Assembly (NCBI GenBank): GCA_024644585.1
Contig: JAHEHM010000008.1
Coordinates: 1 to 64,000, forward strand
Length of the DNA: 64,000 bases
Direction: 5' to 3'
Origin: Porticoccaceae bacterium
GTDB taxonomy: Bacteria > Pseudomonadota > Gammaproteobacteria > Pseudomonadales > Porticoccaceae
In this document: piece by piece, positions 11,056-21,330 of the stretch
Position numbering within the stretch: the stretch's first letter is position 1
Layout of the letters: each line of letters starts with the position of its first letter
Made by a program: the position numbers and the translations under genes
The notes under the pieces: model-generated
The model's input: the letters and a program-made list of their open reading frames with translations, nothing else
Database searches by the model: none
What the model was told of the DNA's origin: nothing

Positions 11056-11154
11056 TGAAATTCTTCTCCGATTAAAAATTTAAACCCATTTTTATGGGAT
11101 GCCCTCAAAGGATAGGATACACTAGAAACAAGTAACCCTGTAAACCAACCTTAG

Positions 11155-12222
11155 GTGTATTCGGAGTCTTTTGACCCTATGCAACAGTCAGATAAAAAAT
11201 CTTTTTTTGATCGCTTCAAGCGCAACCAATCTTCGGCTGAGATTCAGACGACTGAAGAAACCATAAAGCAGACCGCTCCTGAAAGCACTGAAAAGGCTGC
11301 TACGCCAAGTTTTATGGATCGCATGCGTAAGGCATTGACGCGAACTGGCAGTGGCTTTACTAGCCTGTTCTTGGGCGCAAAAAAAATTGATGCAGATATT
11401 CTAGAAGAACTCGAAACATTATTGTTAGTCGCGGATGTAGGTGTTGAGGTAACAGGATCCATTATTAAAGAACTAACCGATCGGGTTAGCAGAAACCAGC
11501 TTCAAGATGGTGCTGCGTTGCATATCGCGCTAAAAGATCTGCTATTAGCCAAGCTAGCCCCTTGCGAAGTTCCTTTAAGTACAGAATTGGCCGTTGGGCC
11601 TCATATAACTCTGGTGGTAGGCGTTAATGGCGTGGGTAAAACAACCACCATCGGCAAAATAGCGAGCTATCTTAAACAGCAGGGCAAGTCAGTTATTTTG
11701 GCGGCTGGGGACACCTTTAGAGCGGCCGCCGTCGAGCAATTACAAGCCTGGGGTGAGCGCAATCAGGTACCGGTTGTGGCACAGCATACAGGCGCAGACA
11801 GTGCCTCTGTAATTTTTGATGCCATACAGGCTGCATCGTCACGAAACATAGATACTGTAATCGCTGACACCGCAGGAAGGCTTCATAATAAAAGTAATTT
11901 AATGGAAGAGTTAGAAAAGGTTAAACGTGTTGCTGGCAAGCTTGATAGTAACGCCCCTCATGAAGTTTTGTTGGTGCTTGATGCGGCAACGGGTCAAAAC
12001 GCCGTGGTGCAAATGGCACAGTTCCATCAAACCGTTGGCGTGACTGGAATCGCCTTAACTAAGCTAGATGGCACCGCTAAGGGCGGAGTCATTTTTGCGC
12101 TAGCCGAACAATTTAATGTGCCCATCCGCTTTATTGGGGTGGGTGAGGGTCAAAATGACTTACAACCTTTTGTCGCCAGCGAATTTATTGATGCCTTATT
12201 GGGCGTTGCGCAGGGTGATTAA
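11155..12222 (+). CDS. ftsY: Signal recognition particle receptor FtsY (true start may be ATG at 11179)
   Basis: VGVNGVGKTTTIGKIASYLK, AAGDTFRAAAVEQL, DTAGRL, GTAKGGV. Confidence 0.96.
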   Translation: MYSESFDPMQQSDKKSFFDRFKRNQSSAEIQTTEETIKQTAPESTEKAATPSFMDRMRKALTRTGSGFTSLFLGAKKIDADILEELETLLLVADVGVEVTGSIIKELTDRVSRNQLQDGAALHIALKDLLLAKLAPCEVPLSTELAVGPHITLVVGVNGVGKTTTIGKIASYLKQQGKSVILAAGDTFRAAAVEQLQAWGERNQVPVVAQHTGADSASVIFDAIQAASSRNIDTVIADTAGRLHNKSNLMEELEKVKRVAGKLDSNAPHEVLLVLDAATGQNAVVQMAQFHQTVGVTGIALTKLDGTAKGGVIFALAEQFNVPIRFIGVGEGQNDLQPFVASEFIDALLGVAQGD

Positions 12223-12225
12223 GCT

Positions 12226-12906
12226 ATGATTCATTTCGATAATGTTAGCAAGCGCTTCCCCGGAGGATATGAGGCCCTGAGTGGGGTCAATTTGCATCTT
12301 GACGCAGGTGAGCTAGCATTTTTAACCGGTCATTCTGGTGCCGGTAAAAGTACATTATTGAAGCTGTTAATGTTGCTCGAGCGCCCTACATCAGGTGCGT
12401 TGCTTATTAATGGAAAAAATGTAAGTCGTTTATCCAATTATCGTATCCCCAGTTACCGCAGACAGCTGGGTGTGGTGTTTCAAGATCACCAGTTACTCAT
12501 GGACCGAACGGTCTTTGATAATGTGGCTTTGCCGCTTCAGGTGGCAGGCTATTCAAGAAAAGAAACCGGCCGTCGCGTTCGCGCAGCCCTCGATAGTGTT
12601 GGCTTGCTAAGCAAAGAAAAACAAAGCCCCTTAGCGCTATCAGGTGGTGAGCAACAGCGCGTGGGCATTGCCAGAGCGGTAGTCCATAAACCAAGAATAT
12701 TATTGGCAGATGAGCCAACGGGTAATCTTGACCCCGAATTGTCAGCTGAAATTATGAATCTGTTTCAGCGCTTTCAAGATGTTGGCGTTACCGTATTAAT
12801 TGCTACCCATGATATTGATTTGATTCATCGACTAAACCACAGAATTGTTCGTTTAGATCAAGGTTCAGTAGCAGAAGGTGGAGGTGCCTATGCCCCAGCC
12901 CTCTAG
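12226..12906 (+). CDS. ftsE: Cell division ATP-binding protein FtsE
   Basis: ABC ATPase; [29 protein letters not shown]; between ftsY and ftsX. Confidence 0.95.
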   Translation: MIHFDNVSKRFPGGYEALSGVNLHLDAGELAFLTGHSGAGKSTLLKLLMLLERPTSGALLINGKNVSRLSNYRIPSYRRQLGVVFQDHQLLMDRTVFDNVALPLQVAGYSRKETGRRVRAALDSVGLLSKEKQSPLALSGGEQQRVGIARAVVHKPRILLADEPTGNLDPELSAEIMNLFQRFQDVGVTVLIATHDIDLIHRLNHRIVRLDQGSVAEGGGAYAPAL

Positions 12907-13876
12907 TCAAACAGCTCGCAGAGGAGCAGTGGGGGCTAAGGTCGGCTTGCGTGCCAAAATAGGTGCGGTAATTGCTCATCATCGGCACACCTTTGAAGAT
13001 AGTCTTATCAGGTTGCTGCGAGATCCTTTCCAGACGCTCATGACTACGTTGGTTGTGGCTATAGCGTTATCTTTGCCGGCCACGCTCTTGCTGGTCGTCG
13101 ACAATGTCCGCCAGATTGAAAATAATTTTGACTCTTTTTCTCAGATAACGGTTTATGTCGACAATACCGCGAGCCAGCAGCAAGTCGCTGAAATACAGGA
13201 AAAAATACAGAGTTTCTCTGAAGTAACTAGTCTGGTTTATGTGGATCCTAAGCAGGCGCTTAACGAGTTTACCGAGGCCTCTGGATTTGGCTCAGCCCTT
13301 GAATACCTAGAAGACAATCCATTACCACCGGTGTTCATTATCGAGCCCGCTATCGATGTCTTATCTTTGCCGCAAAAAGCTCAGAAGCTCATAGCGAAGA
13401 TGGTCAACATAGACTTAGTTGATGATGCGCAAATTGATATGCTATGGCTACAGCGCCTGAAAAGCCTCACAGAGCTTGGCAAAAAAGTAGTTTTGGCACT
13501 TGGCAGTGCCTTAGGTCTTGGTGTGCTTGTGATTATAGGCAACAGTATAAGGCTTGCGATTCATAGTCGTCGTGAAGAAATTATTGTGGTTAAGTTAGTC
13601 GGCGGAACGGACGCTTATGTCAGAAGACCTTTTCTCTATTTTGGCATGCTGCAGGGGCTTTTTGGTGCTTTACTGGCCGGGATTATGCTGATTATTGGAT
13701 TCTGGTGGCTAGGCGGGTCGGTTGAAAATATCAGTCAACTTTATGGCAGTCATTTTGTGCTCAGAGGGCCGGGGTTCCAAGGTTTTTTTGCGCTTCTTGG
13801 CACGGGCTTTTTGCTGGGTCTTGCGGGGGCTTGGTTGGCAGTGAGCAAACATCTTAATCATATCAAACCAAGATAG
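12878..13876 (+). CDS. ftsX: Cell division protein FtsX
   Basis: FtsX-like permease following ftsE; FxSQITVYVDN, VIIGNSIRLAIHSRREEIIVVKLVGGTDAYVRRPF. Confidence 0.95.
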   Translation: MEVPMPQPSSQTARRGAVGAKVGLRAKIGAVIAHHRHTFEDSLIRLLRDPFQTLMTTLVVAIALSLPATLLLVVDNVRQIENNFDSFSQITVYVDNTASQQQVAEIQEKIQSFSEVTSLVYVDPKQALNEFTEASGFGSALEYLEDNPLPPVFIIEPAIDVLSLPQKAQKLIAKMVNIDLVDDAQIDMLWLQRLKSLTELGKKVVLALGSALGLGVLVIIGNSIRLAIHSRREEIIVVKLVGGTDAYVRRPFLYFGMLQGLFGALLAGIMLIIGFWWLGGSVENISQLYGSHFVLRGPGFQGFFALLGTGFLLGLAGAWLAVSKHLNHIKPR

Positions 13877-13950
13877 CGTAGTTTGCGTAAATCCTGATAT
13901 AAATCCAAATAGCACTTGAATTTCTGCTAATAGGCACTATTTTAAAATAA

Positions 13951-13959
13951 TGCTATAAT
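13951..13959 (+). promoter_or_regulatory. Extended -10 promoter (TGCTATAAT) for rpoH
   Basis: Consensus TGnTATAAT 24 nt before the rpoH ATG. Confidence 0.6.
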
Positions 13960-13983
13960 TGGCAGCTGACACAAGAGAATCTT

Positions 13984-14838
13984 ATGACTAAATCGCTTCA
14001 AACAATGGATTGGATGAGTCCTGGCGCTAACCTGAATGCTTATATTCAGGGCACCGCCTCTGTGCCTATCCTTTCCCTCGATGAAGAGCGCGCCCTAGGT
14101 GAGGCCCTGTATTATCAGGACGATCTTGAGGCGGCACGACGTTTAGTTATGGCTCACCTTCGCTTTGTTGTCCACATTGCACGTTCTTACAATGGCTATG
14201 GTCTTCCTCTGGGGGATTTAATCCAAGAGGGCAATGTAGGTCTGATGAAGGCAGTTAAACGCTTTAATCCCGAGAAAGGTGCGCGTCTGGTTTCTTTTGC
14301 AGTTCACTGGATTAAGGCGGAGATACATGAATTTATTCTTCGTAACTGGCGAATTGTTAAAATCGCTACCACCAAGTCTCAGCGAAAATTATTCTTCAAC
14401 TTGCGCGGTGCTAAAAAGCAGCTTCAATGGCTTTCTAGCGATGAAGCCAAAGCGGTAGCCGATGATTTGGGCGTTGAAGTAAAAGATGTGATGGAAATGG
14501 AAATGCGCCTTTCGGCACATGATGCCTGTTTTGATGCACCTGATGACGATGATGACGAAAAAACAGCCTATGCACCGGCACTTTATCTCGAAGACAAAAG
14601 CGCTGATCCAGCAACCTGTGTTGAAAATGATGACTATGAAGCTGATAACAATGCGCGACTTAGTCAGGCAGTCAGTGTTTTAGACCAGCGCAGCCAAGAA
14701 ATACTTCAGCGACGCTGGTTAGATGATAAGAAGGCGACTCTTCATCAGCTCGCGGACGAGTATGGTGTGTCGGCGGAAAGAATTAGACAGCTAGAAAAGA
14801 ACGCTATGCTCAAAGTGCGTGCAGCGATGGAAGCCTAG
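13984..14838 (+). CDS. rpoH: RNA polymerase heat-shock sigma factor (sigma-32)
   Basis: [69 protein letters not shown] (RpoH box). Confidence 0.97.
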   Translation: MTKSLQTMDWMSPGANLNAYIQGTASVPILSLDEERALGEALYYQDDLEAARRLVMAHLRFVVHIARSYNGYGLPLGDLIQEGNVGLMKAVKRFNPEKGARLVSFAVHWIKAEIHEFILRNWRIVKIATTKSQRKLFFNLRGAKKQLQWLSSDEAKAVADDLGVEVKDVMEMEMRLSAHDACFDAPDDDDDEKTAYAPALYLEDKSADPATCVENDDYEADNNARLSQAVSVLDQRSQEILQRRWLDDKKATLHQLADEYGVSAERIRQLEKNAMLKVRAAMEA

Positions 14839-14857
14839 TAGAACAGAGAGAAGAACC

Positions 14858-14891
14858 AAACCGCGCCGATCAGCTTCAGTGCGGTTTTTTT
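14858..14891 (+). terminator. Intrinsic terminator downstream of rpoH
   Basis: AAACCGC-16 nt loop-GCGGTTT followed by a T-tract. Confidence 0.7.
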
Positions 14892-15284
14892 ATGCCTATG
14901 AATAAACCTTTTTGGATAAAAATTGTAGCCATTAACGGGCTGTTAGCCGTGCTTTTAGGGGCATTTGCTGCACACGTTTTAGAGGCTAGCCTCTCACCTG
15001 AGCGAATAGCGGTTTTTCATACCGCAGTAAAGTATCAGATGTTTCACACCCTGGCATTATTAGGCTTGATTTGCATAGATAATCAAGCGGGGTCACCGCG
15101 CTACAGAACCTATGCTGCGATCTTTTTCTTACTGGGCATAGGTTTATTTTCAGGCTCGCTCTATCTTTTAGTGGCTACCGGCATCACCAAGCTAGCTTTA
15201 GTCACACCGATTGGTGGTCTCGCATTTTTAGTGGGATGGGTTTTGTTATTAATTTCAGCGCGGGAAAAAAATAATGGAAATTAA
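14892..15284 (+). CDS. DUF423 family membrane protein
   Basis: [15 protein letters not shown]...[13 protein letters not shown]...GSLYLL motifs. Confidence 0.88.
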   Translation: MPMNKPFWIKIVAINGLLAVLLGAFAAHVLEASLSPERIAVFHTAVKYQMFHTLALLGLICIDNQAGSPRYRTYAAIFFLLGIGLFSGSLYLLVATGITKLALVTPIGGLAFLVGWVLLLISAREKNNGN

Positions 15285-15960
15285 ACCAGAGTTTCGCGAT
15301 AAAACTATTCGCAGCTTCGTGGTAAGGGCGGGTCGCATGACAAAGGCGCAGCGCAGTGCCTTTGAGCAGGGCTGGGAATGCTATGGTTTACGCCTTGCCG
15401 ATGGCATGGTTGATCTAGAGGCTCTGTTTGGGCGCAATAATAAAAAGGTGGTCGAAATTGGTTTTGGTATGGGCGGTTCATTGCTAGAAATGGCCGAGCA
15501 ACAGACCGATACTGATTTTGTAGGGATAGAGGTCCATCCCCCCGGTGTTGGCAGTCTGATTAATGCCGCACAGGAAAAACAAATAAAAAATCTAAAAGTT
15601 TATCTGGCGGATGCTACGGACGTTTTAAGTGAGTGTTTTGCAGATAACAGTATTGACAGAATTCAGCTATATTTTCCTGATCCTTGGCATAAGAAAAAGC
15701 ATAATAAGCGCCGTATAGTTCAGCCAAAATTTTTACAGCTTATGCGGACTAAGCTTGCCCCCGGCGGTTTGTTACACATGGCAACCGATTGGGAGCCCTA
15801 TGCAGAGCAGATGCTCGAGCTAATCCAAGAGGCTGAAGGATTTAAAAATAGGGCAAAGGACTTTGTGCCAAGGCCTGAATTTAGGCCCCTGACAAAATTT
15901 GAAAAGCGTGGCGAAAGATTGGGCCACGGCGTATGGGATTTAATGGCGGAAAAAATCTAA
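15274..15960 (+). CDS. trmB: tRNA (guanine-N7-)-methyltransferase
   Basis: [47 protein letters not shown]. Confidence 0.96.
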   Translation: MEIKPEFRDKTIRSFVVRAGRMTKAQRSAFEQGWECYGLRLADGMVDLEALFGRNNKKVVEIGFGMGGSLLEMAEQQTDTDFVGIEVHPPGVGSLINAAQEKQIKNLKVYLADATDVLSECFADNSIDRIQLYFPDPWHKKKHNKRRIVQPKFLQLMRTKLAPGGLLHMATDWEPYAEQMLELIQEAEGFKNRAKDFVPRPEFRPLTKFEKRGERLGHGVWDLMAEKI

Positions 15961-16077
15961 CAAGAGGTTTTTAAACTTTTTTAACAGGCAATCGAACTAT
16001 TTATTATTTGTTTAGTCATAAAAATAGCCTAAACTTAGTACAAAGAAAATAATCTACATTAATTACTGGGAACGACG

Positions 16078-16821
16078 ATGATGAAAAAAATTAGCCTAAT
16101 TGCACTTTTTTCGCTGGCCTTAACTGCCTGCGGTCATGATAAGGCAGCTGAGCCAGAAGCTGTGGCTTTAGAGACGCAAGATCAAAAGGTGAGCTACCTT
16201 ATGGGCATTGAAAATGGGAAAGGTATTACCTCTACGGGCGTAGACCTAGACCAAGCAGCTTACCATCAGGGTTTTGCTGACGGTGCTGCAAAAAATGAAT
16301 CAAAATTAAGCGAAGAAGAAACCGCCAATGTGATCGGCGAGTTTCAAAAGCAAATGATGGCTAAGCGCCAAGAAATGCAAAAAGTTGAACAGGAGGCAAA
16401 AGATTTGGAATCAGATGCAAATCTTAAAGAGGGCGCTGCTTTTCTAGAAGCCAACGGCGCTAAAGAAGGCGTAGTAACCACTGAATCTGGCTTACAGTAT
16501 AAAGTGCTGACAAAGGGCACGGGTCCAAAGCCGACTAAAGAAAGTACAGTTGAAGTTCATTACGCAGGTAAGCTTTTGGATGGAACGGAATTTGATAGCT
16601 CTATTAAGCGTGGCGTACCGGTTAAGTTTGGCGTTACCCAAGTAATTCCTGGTTGGACAGAAGCCTTACAGCTAATGTCAGAGGGCTCGAAGTGGGAGCT
16701 TTATATCCCTGCTGATCTTGGTTATGGTGCTGGCGGTCAGGGTCCTATTGGTCCTAACTCTGTACTGATTTTTGACGTGGAATTATTAAAAGCCGATGTT
16801 AATAAAGCAGATGCTAGCTAG
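16078..16821 (+). CDS. FKBP-type peptidyl-prolyl isomerase lipoprotein (FkpA/Mip-like)
   Basis: Lipobox-like LTAC, FKBP_N-like helical domain, VEVHYAGKLLDGTEFDSS...PGWTEALQLM. Confidence 0.93.
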   Translation: MMKKISLIALFSLALTACGHDKAAEPEAVALETQDQKVSYLMGIENGKGITSTGVDLDQAAYHQGFADGAAKNESKLSEEETANVIGEFQKQMMAKRQEMQKVEQEAKDLESDANLKEGAAFLEANGAKEGVVTTESGLQYKVLTKGTGPKPTKESTVEVHYAGKLLDGTEFDSSIKRGVPVKFGVTQVIPGWTEALQLMSEGSKWELYIPADLGYGAGGQGPIGPNSVLIFDVELLKADVNKADAS

Positions 16822-16845
16822 TTAATCATCGCTAGATCTGTGAAT

Positions 16846-16872
16846 AAAAAAGCCCCTAGTAGGGGCTTTTTT
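16846..16872. terminator. Bidirectional intrinsic terminator between the FKBP gene and rsd
   Basis: AAAAAAGCCCCTAGTAGGGGCTTTTTT. Confidence 0.9.
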
Positions 16873-16882
16873 ATTGCCCTAA

Positions 16883-17368
16883 TTAATTAGCAGGCTTTTT
16901 GATGAGCACCTGTTGATAGTGGGCGCTATGTAAAATATTGACCATTCGGTCTTCAATCTCAAACCGCTGAGCGAGGGTTTCACCTAAAGCGGACAAATCA
17001 GTCGCTAAGGTGGAGAGATCATCGGTGGCTAAATATTTATCATTAAAATCTAAGATTAGATCGGTTAGCGAGTAAATTGCCGGCAATAGTTTTTTGCCCG
17101 AGGCTAATGCTTCTGCATCATTAAAAAGGTGACCCTCGTCGATGAGCTGCTCGAAAATCTCAAAATGACCCTCGGAGATATAGTCGACCAACTGCTGACA
17201 AAAAGTCTGTAACTGTTTGCCCTGAGCATAATCATTATCTTTGAAGTCTTTGAAATTACTGAGGTGATAAAAGGTAATAAGAAGTTCTCGACGGGCTTCA
17301 AGCCAGTGCTTAATGCGCTCATGGGCCCACGGCCAAAATTCATTTGGCTTTATATTTTTGTCTTCCAT
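16883..17368 (-). CDS. Rsd/AlgQ family anti-sigma-D regulator
   Basis: WLEARRELLITFYHL...LQTFCQQLVDYISEGHFEIFEQL typical of Rsd/AlgQ. Confidence 0.88.
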   Translation of the reverse strand: MEDKNIKPNEFWPWAHERIKHWLEARRELLITFYHLSNFKDFKDNDYAQGKQLQTFCQQLVDYISEGHFEIFEQLIDEGHLFNDAEALASGKKLLPAIYSLTDLILDFNDKYLATDDLSTLATDLSALGETLAQRFEIEDRMVNILHSAHYQQVLIKKPAN

Positions 17369-17482
17369 AAGTTAATCCACAATCCATTTTTGAATTTACA
17401 GCTTACTCTTATTATAGGAATAAAGGAAAATCTTTATTCAAATACCAATATTTCCCTTTAATAATGAGAGCAATGAAGCGCT

Positions 17483-17977
17483 TTAGACTTTGCGAAAAAA
17501 CTGATAAATGCCAGCCACAATATAGCCAATAAAAGCCAATAAAACCCAGCCCGGCATACTTAGACCCAAAAGCTGCCACTGAACTTCTGCGCAGTTTCCA
17601 TCGCCTCGCAGGAGGTGTGAAATGGCTTCTGAAAGTGAAAAAACATCAAATAGGTAGTCAACAGGAATACCACATGCCGGAACCTTATCTTCTGGAAGGC
17701 TTTGAAGCCAAAGCTGTTTCCCTGAAAAATAGCTACCAACAAGCGCAAGACTAGTAGATAGACCGGCATAGAGTTTTTGCCCGCTTTGCGCGGGGTTATG
17801 TAAAGCCGCCAGAGCACAGACAGCCGCGATAGATATAATAAAAACGCGCTGGGTTATGCAAAGATAGCAAGGCTCTAGCCCCAGATGATTCTGGAAATAC
17901 AGGACAGCTACCAGAATGAGTAGGATTCCGACGAATGCTTGAAGACAATTTATGGTCCTGTAACCTGGCAGATTCAT
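17483..17977 (-). CDS. dsbB: Disulfide bond formation protein B
   Basis: LEPCYLCITQRVFI and PACGIPVDYLFD; start moved to MNLPGYRT, overlapping the gshA stop. Confidence 0.9.
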   Translation of the reverse strand: MNLPGYRTINCLQAFVGILLILVAVLYFQNHLGLEPCYLCITQRVFIISIAAVCALAALHNPAQSGQKLYAGLSTSLALVGSYFSGKQLWLQSLPEDKVPACGIPVDYLFDVFSLSEAISHLLRGDGNCAEVQWQLLGLSMPGWVLLAFIGYIVAGIYQFFRKV

Positions 17978-19572
17978 ACCGACTCCTGAACTGTTGATTT
18001 TGACATTGCCCAATAATCCGCCAAATAGCGGTCAAAAGACTGAGTATCGTTATTCTCTATTTGCGCCTGTTTATTATGCGACGCTTTTGCTAACTCACTA
18101 TAGGTTTTCTCAAGCTCAGCTTCAATATTTCCCTGAGTAAATTGGTCGCGTTGTTCTTTGGCTTTTCTCATGGCCATACGAAAATAGGTTTCAGTATTTT
18201 CTGCCATTTCCGCTAGCATTTGGGCTGAGGGCGTTGCCTCTGCCTCTGAAATTTTTACCTGCATTTCTGCCAAAGCTTGCGAATAGTGGTTTTTACTTTG
18301 ATTGGCAAGGTCTAACTGCTGTGCAATAGGGGCCATTTTTTCTAGTAATTCTTTACCCCAGTGGCGAAGCGATCGTTCGCTTTGGTTTTGCCATAGTTTT
18401 AATTCAGGGTCACGTCCGCTGTAGACTGTGCGCAGCATATTTTCCGACAGGCGTTGCGAGTCTTGATCGCTGATATCTGGACTATCGCTAAATAAGCAGA
18501 AGAGTAAAAAGGTATCTAAAAACTGTATGGTTTGAGCATCAATCCCGCAGGGTATTAGTGGGTTTACATCAAGACAGCGCACTTCAATATATTCAACCCC
18601 ATGCCGTTCAAGCGCCTGAAGAGGCGTTTCGTTTTCGGCCGCTGTGCGCTTTGGGCGTATAGGGCTATAAAATTCATTTTCAATTTGTAAAACATGGGTA
18701 TTGAGCTGATTATAGTCACCCTGTTCATTTTTCAAACCAATATCAGCATAGCTTTGGTAGGGCTCTGCTAGTGCGGCACGCAGTGTGCCTATGTATTGCT
18801 CAAGGCTATTATAGGAAACATCTAAGTTACTTTGCGCCTGACTTTGATAGCCCAGATCGCCCATGCGGAGTGAGGTTGCGTTGGGCTCATAAAGACTATG
18901 GCTGTCTGTGCCTACCGGGCTTAAATGATGGTCTCTGCTTGCAACAAAACTTCTGCAAACAGCCGGTGCGGCGCCCAACAAATACAGTAGCAACCAGGCA
19001 TAGCGTCTAAAATTTCTAATCAGTTTGAAATAGCCTTCCGATTTAAAGTCTTGTAACGACAGATGACTATTTTGTTTTTCTTTAAGTGCTTCCCAGAGCT
19101 CATCGGGAAGCGAAAAGTTGTAGTGAATGCCGGCAATAGTCTGCATTGCACGACCATATCTATGGCCCAGACCTTTGCGGTATATCTCTTTCATTTGACC
19201 TATATTGGAGCTGCCATATTGGGCAATAGGGATCTGGTCATCAGCGCCAAGCTGGCAGGGCATACTACTGACCCAAAGAAGTTCATCCTCTATCTGGCGA
19301 TAGGTAAAGCGATGCAATTCCTCAAGTTCTTTTAGAACAGCATCAATAGAGCAGCTGGGTGCAGTAATGAACTCAAGCAGTGCCTCTGAATAATCCGTGG
19401 TAATTGAGGGATGCGTCAATGCTGACCCCAAGCTCTTCGGGTGCGGTGTAGAGGCGATATGCCCGCTAGGAGTGACGCGAAGACTTTCCTTTTCTATACC
19501 CCGAACAATTCCCTTTAAAAGATGTGAGACTTGAGGGTTGGCTAAGAGCGCTAAATGATTAGATAAGGACAA
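17974..19572 (-). CDS. gshA: Glutamate--cysteine ligase
   Basis: GIEKESLRVTPSGHIASTPHPKSLGSALTHPSITTDYSEALLEFIT. Confidence 0.96.
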   Translation of the reverse strand: MSLSNHLALLANPQVSHLLKGIVRGIEKESLRVTPSGHIASTPHPKSLGSALTHPSITTDYSEALLEFITAPSCSIDAVLKELEELHRFTYRQIEDELLWVSSMPCQLGADDQIPIAQYGSSNIGQMKEIYRKGLGHRYGRAMQTIAGIHYNFSLPDELWEALKEKQNSHLSLQDFKSEGYFKLIRNFRRYAWLLLYLLGAAPAVCRSFVASRDHHLSPVGTDSHSLYEPNATSLRMGDLGYQSQAQSNLDVSYNSLEQYIGTLRAALAEPYQSYADIGLKNEQGDYNQLNTHVLQIENEFYSPIRPKRTAAENETPLQALERHGVEYIEVRCLDVNPLIPCGIDAQTIQFLDTFLLFCLFSDSPDISDQDSQRLSENMLRTVYSGRDPELKLWQNQSERSLRHWGKELLEKMAPIAQQLDLANQSKNHYSQALAEMQVKISEAEATPSAQMLAEMAENTETYFRMAMRKAKEQRDQFTQGNIEAELEKTYSELAKASHNKQAQIENNDTQSFDRYLADYWAMSKSTVQESV

Positions 19573-19586
19573 AGTTGGCCTCTCAG

Positions 19587-19820
19587 TTAGGCTGCAGAAG
19601 ACGATGGGGCAATAGGCGAAAGTTTGCCACCATGATCGCTGTCACAGGCAATGACCTGAGCTCTAAGGTTAATATCTTTGGCATTCAGTTCAACTAGCTT
19701 GTTGAGCGCTTGATCCTGATGTTCACAGAAAAAAACAGCCGATGCTTTGAGCTCATCAATCCAATCTAAATCTTTGCCAAAATAACGCCCATCGGCATTC
19801 TGTAAAACAAATTTAATCAT
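19587..19820 (-). CDS. Small hypothetical protein
   Basis: 77-codon ORF with ATG start between gshA and an MFS gene; no family recognised. Confidence 0.55.
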   Translation of the reverse strand: MIKFVLQNADGRYFGKDLDWIDELKASAVFFCEHQDQALNKLVELNAKDINLRAQVIACDSDHGGKLSPIAPSSSAA

Positions 19821-19924
19821 AGGGTATAGTCGTGATCGAAGCTCAGTGGTGAAGAGACTAGTTTAACCCATACCTCGCTGCTATAAAAAGAAAATTATAG
19901 GGCTTACCGGTCATAGTTTTTTTG

Positions 19925-21265
19925 TCAGAGTAGGCTTTTTCTCCAGCGGTGAAAGCTAGTTAAGAACAGGGGTTCTAAGTAAAAAATAATTCCCATATAG
20001 GCTAGATTTGTTAGCGCTAGCAATAAAAAGAATTGAGGTATGGTCCAACCTAGCTGGCTCAAAAAAAACATACCCATCAAACTGCCAGATACCATAAATA
20101 GGGCATTAAAAATATTATTAACTGAAAGTACTCTAGCACGGGTTTTACCTTCAGTGTTCTGCTGGATCATAGCGTAAATAGGTACAATAAAGAGACCGCC
20201 AAAAAGCCCTATAAAGAGTAAATCAAAAGCAATGCGAAGCCCTTCTGTCATGGTTAAAAATGCCGCCGGTGAAATCATACCGCCTTGGCTGCTGATAGCG
20301 GAAAATACGTTGGATGAAAAATACAGATCAATGGCAAACAGGCTAAGTCCGGCAGCGCCTACGGGGACTAAACCAGGCTCAACCTTGCCATTGGATAGAC
20401 GAGTACAGCAGAGTGAGCCAATGGCAACGCCAACAATAAATGCAGCCAATAAAATAGAGATAAGCTTAGGATCGCCGGCTAATACGGTGACCGCAAAATT
20501 AGGTACCTGAGTTAAAAAACAGGCGCCATAAAGCCAAAACCAGGAGTTCGAAAAAATGCATAACAGAACAGTTTTGTTTTGTTTCGCCAGTCCAAAGTTA
20601 TAGATTGTTTCCCGCAGCGGGTTAAAAGCGTTAGTGCTATCGGCCGATTGTTTTTCTGGGGGTGCGCTGGGTATTTGGCAGCTACTCAGCCAGCCAATAA
20701 TGGCTACTAAAATAACCAATGATCCAAGTAGTAAAGGCCCCTGAGTTTCGGTCACTAGCCAACCACCAATGAGGGTGCCTAGCAGAATAGATACAAAGGT
20801 GCCCATGCCAACTTGGGCGTTGGCGGCCATGAGTTCGTTACTCTTCATGTGTTGGGGAATAATCGCATATTTGATGGGGCCAAAAAAAGCCGATTGAACA
20901 CCAAGCAGAAAAAGTACTCCTAACATTAGGGTCAAATTACCCTGCCACAGTGAGAAGAAGCCAATTAACATTAAAATGATTTCTGCAAATTTAATGCGTC
21001 TAATTAAGTAGGCCTTATCAAAGCGGTCAGCGAGATGGCCGGCAATAGTTGAAAATAAAAAGAAGGGTAGAATAAATAGCCCAGCAGCTAAATTGGTTAT
21101 AACGTTTGTATTGTATTGCGAAGTGGTGAGTACTGAACTGACCACCATGACTAAAAGCGCATTTTTAAAGAGGTTATCGTTAAATGCGCCAAGAAATTGA
21201 GTGATAAAAAAAGGCAGAAATCGGCGTTCGGCAAACAGGTAGAACTGACTTCGATGATTTTTCAC
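19925..21265 (-). CDS. MFS transporter (LplT-like)
   Basis: 12-TM protein; FFITQFLGAFNDNLFKNALLVMVV, GHLADRFDKAYLIRRIKFAEI. Confidence 0.85.
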   Translation of the reverse strand: MKNHRSQFYLFAERRFLPFFITQFLGAFNDNLFKNALLVMVVSSVLTTSQYNTNVITNLAAGLFILPFFLFSTIAGHLADRFDKAYLIRRIKFAEIILMLIGFFSLWQGNLTLMLGVLFLLGVQSAFFGPIKYAIIPQHMKSNELMAANAQVGMGTFVSILLGTLIGGWLVTETQGPLLLGSLVILVAIIGWLSSCQIPSAPPEKQSADSTNAFNPLRETIYNFGLAKQNKTVLLCIFSNSWFWLYGACFLTQVPNFAVTVLAGDPKLISILLAAFIVGVAIGSLCCTRLSNGKVEPGLVPVGAAGLSLFAIDLYFSSNVFSAISSQGGMISPAAFLTMTEGLRIAFDLLFIGLFGGLFIVPIYAMIQQNTEGKTRARVLSVNNIFNALFMVSGSLMGMFFLSQLGWTIPQFFLLLALTNLAYMGIIFYLEPLFLTSFHRWRKSLL

Positions 21266-21330
21266 TTTCAGCTCCCAAGGATATTATTGTTTTTAATAAC
21301 TTAATCTTCCTGCGGGTAGTATGCAAGCGC

